Assembly (NCBI GenBank): GCA_963402885.1
Contig: OY727099.1
Coordinates: 6,746,001-6,810,000, forward strand
Origin: Antedon bifida
Taxonomy: Eukaryota; Echinodermata; Crinoidea; Comatulida; Antedonidae
Direction: 5' to 3'
Length of the DNA stretch: 64,000 nt
Shown: positions 22,402 through 32,829 of the stretch, piece by piece
Position numbering within the stretch: the first letter of the stretch is position 1
Layout: each line of letters begins with the position of its first letter
Program-made: the position numbers and the translations under genes
Notes under the pieces: generated by a model
What the model saw: only the letters and a program-made list of their open reading frames with translations
What the model was told of the DNA's origin: nothing
Databases searched by the model: none

Positions 22402-24003
22402 CTGCATTACTGTATTGTGAGTGTATTTTGTAGTACGTCTGTACCATTTCTTGCCCGTGCGTACAATTATTACAATACAAATATTGAGGTGCATGGAAAT
22501 ATTGAGGTACATATTGAGTAACATATTAAAAATTAACCGTAAAAGTTCAGAAATCGTTCACTGTGACATCCACTGGTTCAAGGTTCCATTGGAGCTGTAT
22601 ATACTGTATCAAGAAAAACATAACGATTAATACAAGAACAGCTCAAATGTGAAACAAAGCTCCTTATATGCCTAACCTCAAGGCACCAAAATTAACATTA
22701 ATGTATTTATTTAAGCTTACCTTCAGTAATAGTTTCTGAAGTTGCACAAGGTCCAAATGACTCAATATTCAGTTCAAAGTCTCTAAGGAGACAGGTATCC
22801 CGTTTCAGTTCACATGCCGAAGGGTATGTTACTCCATCTGTTCCACAAACTGGATGATCCGGGATTGTAGATCCTGGTTTTAAATTTAGTCTGCGGTTTG
22901 GCTTTCTACCTTTTGGTATTCTGCCTTCTTGTCTACCGGCTTGTCGTCTACCACCTTCTGATATTCCTCTTCCTGGTCTATCGTGCCCTTGACTAGGACC
23001 ACCTCGTCTACCGGGTCCTGGTTTATTTGGTCTTGGGTTTCCCCGGTTGCCACCAACGGAAAATGGACATTTTACACAATACTGCTCTGGATCACCTAAG
23101 GAAAAAAAAATGCAATGCTAGTTATATATTATATATGTTACAATATATGGTATAGCAGAGGATGCTTGATTCAAAAGAAGTCTTGTTTTACACATCACCA
23201 TCAAATTCCAAAAGTCCAAAACAATTTATTATCCACTATAAAGAAAGAATGCATATAAAATTTTAAAAAATAATAATATAAAAATGACTACCTTGATCTT
23301 CTGTACATTCTCCCCTCTTTGCAATAGTTAAGAATATATCTACACATTTTGCTCTTTTGAAATTACATCGACTGTATGTAACGTTGTTACTGCCACAGAT
23401 CACTACATCTTCTACAGCACGAGTTTCACATTCGTCGTGCCGCATCTCACAAAGCTCTCGCCTAACTTCCGGATCTGTAAAAAAAATAATAATACTTATA
23501 TTTTGGTATTCATTCAAAATAAACATAGTAAAATAAAAAATGTATATATATATATATATATATATTTATCGTTTCAAATTAATTAATTAAATTTCAGTAT
23601 ATCACCGGGCGGTTTAGAATTAATGTTCTTTGCCTGATGAGTTTATATATATAAAAGTATCTCTTCGGAGATCCCGCCTCGTGAATAAAAATACTGTAAG
23701 ATGAGGGCGTATCAATTTGATCTCTGGTGCGCGTGCGTACAACTGAGGACTAGTGCTGTTCCGCCGTACCACGCCGAGAATGTTAAAGAGTCGCTATCCA
23801 ATCGAGTTCGAACAATACCATGAAAGCCCCAGTGGTCTAATGGTTAGGACATCTGCATATCAAGCAGGCGGTCCGAGTTCGAGTCTCGGTTGGGGCGACT
23901 TTTTCTCATTCTCACAGATTTTCTCATCTTTATCGTTTCAAATTAATTAATTAAATTTCAGTATATCACCGGGCGGTTTAGAATTAATGTTCTTTGCCTG
24001 ATG

Positions 24004-24038
<35 letters not shown>

Positions 24039-27000
24039 CCAAAGGCAAATTACTGAAAAAATGACAATGCTGTAGGTATCAGTGGTTGGATCTTAATGGA
24101 GATACAAAATAAAGCTAAAAGCTAAATCAACTTAATCGATAAAGTAAAACAGCCAGAAAGGTTAGCAGAGCTTTCAGGCAACACTAGCCCTTTATCAGTG
24201 CAAGACTGATAAATATATATATATAATTGAATTCCAGGATGGAACATCCAATTCACAAATAAAACAAAAGATGCTCTACATAAACAAAGTCTTAAACAAG
24301 TAAAAAAAAAAAGACCTTGAGATCGGTAACCAAATATATTAACCAACAAGGTACAGCCCAACTAAAGTAATCTAACAACACGATGCTGAGCTCCGGAGAT
24401 CAAAGGGTTTATCTGTGGACACGACACGATCAGTTCCTTGCTAGATTCAGTGTACACATCTAGCTCATACGCACTTTAAAGACTTTCGAGACGAGTAGGG
24501 GGTAACACTGGTTTACTAGCACACACACATACAGCCATTGTCACTCACAGCCACTGATCATAACTGGGCCCTCCGGGAGAACAGTCTTTGACTGAAAAGC
24601 CTACATAGCCCATAAAGAAAAAATAATAAATAAATAATAAATACCTTGGTATATTCCTTCTCCACAATCACCGGGGTGTTCAACTGCAAGTTCTTCATCT
24701 GCAGTTTCACATTTAACAGACAATAATTCGCAAAATGATGTGTATGTCACACCATCTGTTCCACATACAGCTTTATTGAATTCGTCTGAACAGCTTTCAC
24801 TCTTGTTACATACTACATCTATGTCTAATCTTGCTAAATCTACAATGTAAACATATCTTAATTACATTATTGCTTGCTTTAGCGCTAAGGGAAATATATT
24901 CCATCGAACAAAATATCATTTCCAAGGGGATGTCAAATCTTATAAACTTTATATTGAAACACCAACGTTTGTTTAACGTTATCTAATCGTAACAATATTG
25001 CGTTATTTATACGTTTAAAAACGTTTTATTACGTTATTAAAACGTATAATTAAAACGTTTTTTAAACCAGACAAATACGTTTTTATAACGTAACGTATTT
25101 CCAACGTAAAATTGGGGCACTTTTACCCCGAAATTGACACTAGTACTTTGGCATTTTTAAACATACCTGGGCGTCCATGTGGTCTTCGTCCACGTGATGG
25201 CCCGCGTCCATCACCAGGAGTTGGCCTAGCACAATCTTCAGTGCCACATGCACAAGGATAGTCAACCTCTACAGTCGAGTCATCTCCATAACATCTCACT
25301 TTCAGTAATTCACAGAGATTTGAATATGTGTTTCCATCTGTGCCACAAACTTCTCTTTCGGATGTTGGACATGATCTGTCCTCTGGTATCCTGTCGCAAT
25401 CCAGTTCTAAAATGTGAAAATAATGTCCCAATGAAATCAACGTCGTGTTCCTTAGATATCAATTCCAATTTATTGCCACAATATAACATATAATATACAA
25501 TGATAAAATAATTATAAACTAGTTTGTTAATAAATAAAATTGCATATAAATACAATGAAAAATATCACAGTCATGGGTACATATAAATTAACGTTTTTAA
25601 ACAAGATATTAAAACGTTATAAAACCAAACAAAGACGTTTTTATAATAAAATAATAATAAAACGTGACAAATACACGTTTTTGAAACTTTATATTAAAAC
25701 GTTTTATTACCAAATAAATATGTTTTTATAACGTTTGTTTAACGTTACCTAATCGTAACAATATTGCGTTATTTATACGCTTCAAAAACGTTTTAGTACT
25801 TTATTAAAACGTGTAATGAAAACGTTTTTAAAGCCAAACAAATATGTTTTTATAACGTTTGTTTTCAACGCAAAATTGGGATCTACAATACCACCAGCCA
25901 TGAGGCACTTTTACCCCGAAATTGACACTAGTATTTTGGCATTTTTTAACATACCTGGGCGTCCATGTGGTCTTCGTCCACGTGATGGCCCGCGTCCATC
26001 ACCAGGAATTGGCCTAGCACAATCTTCAGTACCACATGCACAAGGATAGTCAACCTCTACAGTCGAGTCATCTCCATAACATCTCACTTTCAGTAATTCA
26101 CAGAGATTTGAATATGTGTTTCCATCTGTGCCACAGACTTCTCTTTCGGATGTTGGACATGATCTGTCCTCTGGTATCCTGTCGCAATCCAGTTCTAAAA
26201 TGTGAAAATAATGTCCCAATGAAATCAACGTCGTGTTCCTTAGATATCAATTCCAATTTATTTCCACAATATAATATACATATAATATACAATGATAAAA
26301 TAATGATAAACTAGTTTGTTAATAAATAAAATTGCATATAAATACAATGAAAATAATCACATGGGTACATATAAATTAACGTTTTTAAACAAGATATTAA
26401 AACGTTATAAAACCAAACAAAGACGTTTTTATAATAAAATAATAATAAAACGTGACAAATAGACATTTTTGAAACTTTATATTGAAACGTTTTATTACCA
26501 AATATATATATGTTTTTATAACGTTTGTTTAACGTTATCTAATCTTAACAATATTGCGTTATTTATACGTTTAAAAAACGTTTTATTACGTTATTAAAAC
26601 GTATAATTAAAACGTTTTTAAAACCAAACAAATACGTTTTTATAACGTTTTTTCCAACGTAAAATTAGGATCTACAATACCACCAGCCATGAGGCACTTT
26701 TACCCCGAAATTGACACTAGTATTTTGGCATTTTTTAACATACCTGGGCGTCCATGTGGTCTTCGTCCACGTGATGGCCCGCGTCCATCACCAGGAGTTG
26801 GCCTAGCACAATCTTCAGTACCACATGCACAAGGATAGTCAACCTCTACAGTCGGGTCATCTCCATAACATCTCACTTTCAGTAATTCACAGAGATTTGA
26901 ATATGTGTTTCCATCTGTGCCACAAACTTCTCTTTCGGATGTTGGACATGATCTGTCCTCTGGTATCCTGTCGCAATCCAGTTCTAAAATGTGAAAATAA

Positions 27001-29535
27001 TGTCCCAATGAAATCAACGTCGTGTTACTTAGATATAAATTCCAATTTATTGCCACAATATAACATATAATATACAATGATAAAATAATGATAAACTAGT
27101 TTGTTAATAAATAAAATTGCATACAAATACAATGAAAAATATCACAGTCATGGGTACATATAAATTAACGTTTTTAAACAAGATATTAAAACGTTATACA
27201 ACCAAACAAAGACGTTTTTATAATAAAATAATAATAAAACGTGACAAATACACGTTTTTGAAACTTTATATTAAAACGTTTTATTACCAAATAATGTTTT
27301 TATAACGTTTGTTCAACGTTATCTAATCGTAACAATATTGCGTTATTTATACGTTTAAAAAACGTTTTATTACGTTATTAAAACGTATAATTAAACCGTT
27401 TATAAAATCAAACAAATACGTTTTTTTCAACGTAAAATTGGGATCTACAATACCACCAGCCATGAGGCACTATTACCCCGAAATTAATTAGTACTTTGGC
27501 ATTTTCAAACATACCTGGGCGTCCATGTGGTCTTCGTCCACGTGATGGCCCGCGTCCATCACTAGGACGTCTTCCATCGCCATCGCCATCGGGACGTCCA
27601 GCACCATCGGGACGGCCAGCACCATCGGGACGGCCAGCACCATCGGGACGGCCAGCACCATCGGGACGGCCAGCACCATCGGGACGGCCAGCGCCATCGG
27701 GACGGCCAGCACCATCGGGACGGCCAGCGCCATCGGGACGGCCAGCGCCATCGGGACGGCCAGCGCCATCGGGACGGCCAGCACCATCGGGACGGCCAGC
27801 GCCATTGGGACGGCCAGCGCCATCGGGACGGCCAGCGCCATCGGGACGGCCAGCACCATCGGGACGGCCAGCACCATCGGGACGGCCAGCGCCATCGGGA
27901 CGGCCAGCGCCATCGGGACGGCCAGCGCCATCGGGACGGCCAGCGCCATCGGGACGGCCAGCACCATCGGGACGGCCAGCACCATCGGGACGGCCAGCGC
28001 CATCGGGACGGCCAGCGCCATCGGGACGGCCAGCGCCATCGGGACGGCCAGCGCCATCGGGACGGCCAGCACCATCGGGACGGCCAGCACCATCGGGACG
28101 GCCAGCGCCATCGGGACGGCCAGCGCCATCGGGACGGCCGTTATCTAATCGTAAACAAAATTGAGTTATTTATACGTTTTAAAAAAGTTTTTTAAAAGCA
28201 AACAAATACGTTTTTATAACGTTTTTTTTTCAACGTAAAATTTGGATATACAATACTACCAACCAGGAGGCACTTTTAAAGAAGAAATATAATTTATTAA
28301 AATCATTTTATTGAAACAAATTTTATTTAAAATGATAGGCCTATTAAGTCGAAAAGGTTTGAAAAAAGACATAAATAAAAGACAAATATTGTAGCGCTTA
28401 ATTACTTATTAAGTTACCTCGTTTGAAGCCAGGCCTTGGAGACGGTCTTTGTCTTTGTCCACTAGGAGTAGGTCTTACAGTGGGTCGTTTTCTTTCTTTT
28501 GGAGTTGGCCTAGCACAATCGTCAGAGCCACATGCACAAGCATAGTCAACCTCTACAGTCGAGTCATCTCCATAGCATCTCACTTTCATCAATTCACAGA
28601 TATTTGAATATGTGTTTCCATCTGTGCCACAGACTTCTCTTTCGAATGGTGGACATGATCTGTCCTCTGGTATCTTTTCGCAACTCAGTTCTAAAATGTG
28701 AAAATAATGTCCCAATGAAATCAGATATGAATTTAAATTTATTTCCACAATATACATACATATAATACACAATAAAAATAATGATAAACTAGTTTGTTAA
28801 TAAATAAAATTGCATATAAATACAATGAAAAATATTCCAGTCATGGGGAGAGTCAAGTAACTTTAAGTAACCCACCCCAGCATTAAATACGAAAAAGAAA
28901 AAAAACTTACATAAATAAACTAATAGCATTATTAATATTTAGGGACAGATATTGATCAAAAGAATTAAGGAAAAAAAAGACAGATAGATATAGTATTTCA
29001 GCTAACCAAGCACTGGTCCAAATACCATTAACATCAACATTTTTTTCTTTTTTATACTATACTTTATACTAATGTTGCATTATATTTCAAACTGTACTGT
29101 GATGAAATAGAATTACACCTCAATCAATGGCACAAAATATTGAATACAGAAATGATACGAAACATACTCTCTTGTCACAGCAGTGTAATGTAATTCAGAT
29201 CTCAGATCGATGTACACTGTATATAGCATTTTTACTGGGCTTAACTTTTACTAATTATATTTATTGCATTCCAATTATTATTAATATAGTAATTGGTTTA
29301 ACTTACCACGACGTTCACCATTGGGACCTTGTCTTCCAGCACCATCAGGACGGCCAGCGCCATCGGGACGGCCGGCGCCATCGGGACGGCCAGCACCATC
29401 GGGACGGCCGGCGCCATCGGGACGGCCAGCACCATCGGGACGGCCAGCACCATCGGGACGGCCACCACCGAAATGTCTCTGGGCATCGATCAATGATGCG
29501 CACACTAACACCAGTATTAACAGATGTTTCATCAT
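22343..29535 (-). CDS. Kazal gene B: secreted multi-Kazal protein with GRPDGA repeats
   Basis: Ten coding exons, minus strand: 29535-29307, 28690-28418, 28144-27515, 26983-26744, 26194-25955, 25406-25167, 24839-24645, 23474-23292, 23095-22721 and (least sure) 22401-22343. All are GT/AG and phase 1, summing to 2664 nt, 887 residues. Order: signal peptide plus GRPDGA repeats; Kazal; long GRPDGA exon; three near-identical Kazal exons; then three Kazal domains matching gene A's last three. The P1-position residues are Pro, Thr, Asp or Phe, with no Lys or Arg. Relative to gene A it gained the GRPDGA array and the Kazal triplication. It is secreted; the product is probably a basic, repeat-rich matrix or mucus protein or an atypical protease inhibitor. 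Promoter and non-coding first exon are at 30535-30800. Confidence 0.75.
22721..23095 (-). CDS. Gene B exon: Kazal domain split by a 73-residue insert
   Basis: 375 nt, phase 1-1. GDPEQYCVKCPFSV (C1, C2) is followed by 73 residues rich in Gly, Arg, Pro and Lys, then CGTDGVTYPSACELKRDTC. Same layout as gene A 11801-11211, but the insert is half as long and lacks the His-rich run. Confidence 0.82.
23292..23474 (-). CDS. Gene B exon: Kazal-like domain (CGSNNVTYSRCNF)
   Basis: 183 nt, phase 1-1. Counterpart of gene A 12128-11928 and ends with the same KRGECTEDQ. Confidence 0.85.
23566..24034 (+). repeat. 86-bp direct repeats flanking a tRNA-like gene, with outer (TA)n
   Basis: The block TTTATCGTTTCAAATTAATT..CACCGGGCGGTTTAGAATTA..GATGAGTTTATATATA occurs at 23566-23653 and again at 23930-24015, 364 bp apart. 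Both copies abut (TA)n tracts. The insert between them carries the tRNA-like gene at 23826-23897. Confidence 0.85.
23826..23897 (+). tRNA. tRNA-like gene, anticodon reads AUC, Glu-type body
   Basis: A 72-nt cloverleaf. GCCCCAG pairs with TTGGGGC (one G-U) and the discriminator is G. D arm GTGGTCTAATGGTTAGGAC is a good box A and resembles tRNA-Glu. The anticodon stem TCTGC/GCAGG encloses loop ATATCAA. The T arm is CCGAG-TTCGAGT-CTCGG. It is followed by ACTTTTTC (Pol III stop). Anticodon ATC would read the Asp codon GAU, which normally uses GUC. It may be a SINE founder or a pseudo-tRNA rather than a working Asp tRNA. Confidence 0.6.
24390..24605 (+). repeat. Dispersed repeat, inverted copy of the 13680-13950 family
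   Basis: Contains CACTTTAAAGACTTTCGAGA, CGAGTAGGGGGTAACACTGG and CACAGCCACTGATCATAACT, matching the other copy in reverse complement. Lies in a gene B intron. Confidence 0.75.
24645..24839 (-). CDS. Gene B exon: Kazal domain (CGTDGVTYTSFCELL)
   Basis: 195 nt, phase 1-1. Counterpart of gene A 12861-12679, extended at the 3' end by GIYQ before the donor. P1 position is Asp. Confidence 0.82.
25167..25406 (-). CDS. Gene B tandem Kazal exon, copy 3
   Basis: 240 nt, phase 1-1. ELDCDRIPEDRSC opens it, CGTDGNTYSNLCELLKVRC gives the Kazal core, and GRGPSRGRRPHGRPG ends it. P1 position Thr. Translation differs from copies 1 and 2 at no more than one or two residues. Confidence 0.88.
25955..26194 (-). 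CDS. Gene B tandem Kazal exon, copy 2
   Basis: 240 nt, phase 1-1. Same as copy 3 apart from Ile for Thr in the RPTPGDG tail segment (RPIPGDG). 788 bp from copy 3. Confidence 0.88.
26744..26983 (-). CDS. Gene B tandem Kazal exon, copy 1
   Basis: 240 nt, phase 1-1. Same as copy 3 apart from Pro for Ser in YGDDSTVEV. 789 bp from copy 2. The flanking introns are equally alike. Confidence 0.88.
27515..28144 (-). CDS. Gene B exon: about 30 tandem GRPDGA hexapeptides
   Basis: 630 nt, phase 1-1, no stop in the chosen frame. It opens directly after GATTAG with DNGRPDGA and runs through about 30 copies of an 18-bp unit (plus-strand GCCATCGGGACGGCCAGC). It ends GDGDGRRPSDGRGPSRGRRP. Units differ almost only at the Ala codon third position (GCA or GCG complement), which changes no residue. 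The frame is fixed by the phase-1 joins on both sides. Other open frames over the array (VPMALA, GRPAPS types) are shadows. Confidence 0.75.
28418..28690 (-). CDS. Gene B exon: Kazal domain 1 plus basic Pro-rich tail
   Basis: 273 nt, phase 1-1. ELSCEKIPEDRSCPPFEREVC and CGTDGNTYSNICELMKVRC closely match gene A domain 1. The tail (KERKRPTVRPTPSGQRQRP) is basic and has diverged. Confidence 0.87.
29307..29535 (-). CDS. Gene B exon: signal peptide and seven or so GRPDGA repeats
   Basis: Begins MMKHLLILVLVCASLIDAQ, a typical leader. After HFGG come about eight GRPDGA-type hexapeptides and GRQGPNGERRG before the donor GTAAGT. The DNA unit is the same 18-mer as in the long exon at 27515-28144, so the array has spread between exons. 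Confidence 0.85.
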
Positions 29536-29601
29536 GCTTTTTGAAAAATTAAATAATAAATGTTTTAAAATATTCTTTCGTCGAAGCATGGAGTTAACAT
29601 T

Positions 29602-30030
29602 ATTTTTAAAAATGAATCTAAACTTCGTATAAGTCAAGTTATAATAAGCATTTCAACGAATATGTTCCCTTTCTGTGCCTACTAAGGCCTACTTTTTACA
29701 AAATGAATCTAAACTTCGTATAAGTAAAGTTATAAGAATTTCAACGATTAACTCCCTTTCTGTGCCTACTACAGTAATACTAAGGCCTACTTTTCACAAA
29801 ATGAATCTAAACTTCGTAAAATTCAAGTTATAATAAGTACTTATTTCAAAGAATAATTCCCTTTCTGTGCCTACTAAGGCCTACTTTTTACTAAATGAAT
29901 CTAAACTTCGTATAAGTAAAGTTATAAGCATTTCAACGAAAAACGCCCTTTCTGTGCCTACTACAGTAATACTAAGGCCTACTTTTTACAAAATGAATCT
30001 AAACTTTGTATAAGTAGTTATACTAGGCCT
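29602..30030 (-). repeat. Tandem repeat of about 90-110 bp in gene B intron 1
   Basis: Four full copies and one partial one share AAATGAATCTAAACTTCGTA, CCCTTTCTGTGCCTACTA and AAGGCCTACTTTT. Alternate copies contain an extra ACAGTAATAC, hinting at a two-unit higher order. Confidence 0.85.
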
Positions 30031-30534
30031 ACTATACCATACGCGAGTTCGCCACTGAACTGAACTGTATTGTATTGAATTACTGATTTAAATAAAAATA
30101 ATATTCAAAATCGTATGATTGTGCCTGGACACTACAAATAAGCCCATGTGGGATTTTAATTAAGTCTCGATCCATAAAAGAAAGAACGAAACACACATTT
30201 TTAAATAAAAACCAGATGATAAAAAAAACAAATTGATGCATGGTTGGACATTTTTCATATCCAAATAATAATAGTCTGATGCACGCAATTATAATTGTGT
30301 GGTTAAACGATAATTAATTATAGTTCATATATAATAATTATATAGTGAATTATAGGAATGTCTATTTAATATAAAACAAATAATAGTAGTAGTACAGTAA
30401 TGTCATTTGTTTAAAGCTATCGGTTATACAAATAATTATTAATACTTTGTTGACAAGTCTTTCAATTTAAAAATTAAAAGAAAACATCGAGAACGACAAT
30501 TTAAAACATAAAATAAAGACTTACTTGGTCGAAT

Positions 30535-30800
30535 TAAGTTGCCTTGTTGAAGAAAAATGTTTAATGCTGTTTGAGCTTTCAGCTCCAGAATGATAAGTTA
30601 CGGAGCCGGTGTCTCTTTTTAAACCCTTCCAGCAACAATGAAAAAAGGGAGGTGAAGTTATCGAAGCTTAGGACCTGCGCATGACACAATGGTCGGATAC
30701 ATGTAACCAATAGATGCACTGCCTACGTCATAACCTTGAAACGTTTAGTATTAAGTTTTTGACCTTATCTAAACTTTAATTGCATTAGCTCATTCGATAA
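30535..30800 (-). promoter_or_regulatory. Promoter and non-coding first exon of Kazal gene B
   Basis: Matches the gene A promoter over about 250 bp. Minus-strand AGATAAGG, TATGACGTAGGC (CRE-like), CTATTGGTTACATG (reversed CCAAT), TTTAAAAAGAGACACCGG (TATA-like, 30623-30616), then CTGGAGCTGAAAGCTCAAAC and the donor GTAAGT at 30534. Conservation here contrasts with diverged introns and supports a real shared promoter. Confidence 0.7.
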
Positions 30801-32682
30801 CGGGTTTTTGAATTTTTAAACAAAAACAACATTATACTGCAGATTTAACTAATCATATTAAAGCGATACACTATTTTAATCGTTATTCATATAATTTTAT
30901 TACAATATATATCTTGAGCTTTGATTAAAATCGTAACTATATGTTTGAATTTCACACCGCATTCTATTATTTTTACATTTATTTTGATTTATTTTTATTA
31001 AGTTAATAATTTTTTTATTCTTGTATGCTGTATTTTCACACAACATTTATTTTGTTCCATTTTAAGTTATTATTTGCACGCACCTTTATCAGTTTGCCAC
31101 TGTTGTAAAAGTGAAGTTTTCCAATAAATTATTATTTTATTGTTAACCTCGTTCAATTACAATTTAGATGTTAAACATAATATAACAGGGTAGATAAAGT
31201 GTTTTATTGCATACGAAGTTCAATGACACCTCAAGGTAACTTGTTACAGCAAAAAAACAAGAAACTAAAAACAACGAAATATAGAAAATTATGTCCTAAG
31301 AAATCAACAAAGGTCGACTATTCCTTTTTAATTGTACAGTCTTTCAAGATGTATTGTACCCAAAACACATGAAAAATGAAGATTAATAAAACAGAAAGAA
31401 AATACTTTGAATAGGCCGTTTCGTTGTTTTAATCAGTTTAAAAAAATTATTTTCACTTGTAAAAAGACAAAATAAACGGTTAAATTTAAACAAAAACCCA
31501 TTGACTTCCAGTCAATTTGACTATTCTATTCTTTAAAGCTCAGGTACAGGCATGAATTTTAAATATAATATCTGGTTAATTGTACATAAATCAAATATTT
31601 GTAACAGAAATCAAGACGAAAAAACATGAATTTCCCTTAATTCGGTCAAATACAAAATTTTGCAAAATTCTGCCATAAAAACCAGGAAGACTGTTTTTCA
31701 GTAGTTAGGTAGTTTAACCTAATGTAATAACATGTCTGGTGACTCCCTAGAATGTGAAAAAAGATGGTGGATATACGGTGGATAATTTCTGCTATAGCAT
31801 GGAAATAAAAATCTGAAGTTGAATAAAAATACCAGAAATGTAAAATTCAAGTTATATTACTTATATTTAGTCATCTGATAACATTTTTTACCACGCCGTT
31901 TATTTTTCATACCTTTTTAAAATGCCTCTCTATTTACAAAATTTGTGTACAAAGGAATAGAGATTTTACTGTGTAATTTGAACTATCCCCCCACTGATAA
32001 GAAAGTGCTTATTTTCAACAAGCTTGTGTAACACAAATAAAATCCCAAAAATTATGAAACATAGGGGAAACTATAGATTGATAATTATTGGAATGTATGA
32101 TCAATAGAAATTTTTTGCCCGCACCTGGCCTTTAACTATTATGTGACATTAAAATGGCATATTTTAAAAAATGGCATATTAAAAAAATGGCATATTTAAA
32201 AATATATATTTTTTCAGGGGCACAATTATTAATATAAATATTAAAATCTATAATTGTAAAAACAATTTCATTCAAACGACTTTTTTTTCTCTCCATGGTT
32301 CGACGGAAGTCGATTTACAATGTGCTACCAAAACAGAATTGAAATGATGCATTCAAAATGGCGTTAATTTATTTATTATTATTTATTTATTATTTATTTA
32401 TCTGTTCTCAGTCAGTTATTCTTTACTCCATGGTTCTTTTATATATAGGCCTATTATTTTTTAACTGGATTAGTTGACATCCTTTTTTTTTGTTGGGTCA
32501 ACCTCAGAAAGACAAAAAAAATCGTATAGGCCTACAGGAAAATATTACAAAAGAAGGTAAGGCTCCGCTGGTGTAAAATCGGAAGTATTCGACTACTTGG
32601 CTCAACAAGGTTCCCATTTTTCTTTATCGCTTGCTCTATCTAAACGGTCTAAATCTAAGTATAATTTATCTGCTGTTAATCT

Positions 32683-32829
32683 CTGTCTAAACTATCAAAC
32701 TAGTTACAAAACATGAGTGATGTGGCCAAATATGGTAGCGATATGCTCAGACATGGTAGTGATATGACATCATCATGTCTATATATGGGTACATCACATT
32801 TTTTGTCACATAAAGTCTGATAGTGTAGA
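32683..32829. mobile_element. Hairpin MITE family 1 copy
   Basis: CTGTCTAAACTATCAAACTA and AAGTCTGATAGTGTAGAATA ends, with core GACATCATCATGTCTATATA. Confidence 0.75.

Larger units (their letters stand above)
25123..27490 (-). repeat. Three tandem units of about 788 bp (Kazal exon plus ACGT-rich intron)
   Basis: Exon ends fall at 25167, 25955 and 26744, and the next donor of the same sequence is at 27515 (period 788, 789, 771). Units share GAAATTGACACTAGTATTTTGG and whole intron bodies, including long tracts built from AACGTTTTTA-type words. The fourth unit carries the GRPDGA exon instead of the Kazal exon but keeps the same downstream splice donor and GRRPHGRPG end. Confidence 0.9.

Noticed and set aside
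27488..28164. Long open frames on both strands (VPMALA-type and GRPAPS-type repeats) over the GRPDGA array
   Set aside because: Shadows of an 18-bp unit that lacks stops. Only the GRPDGA frame joins neighbouring exons in phase 1.
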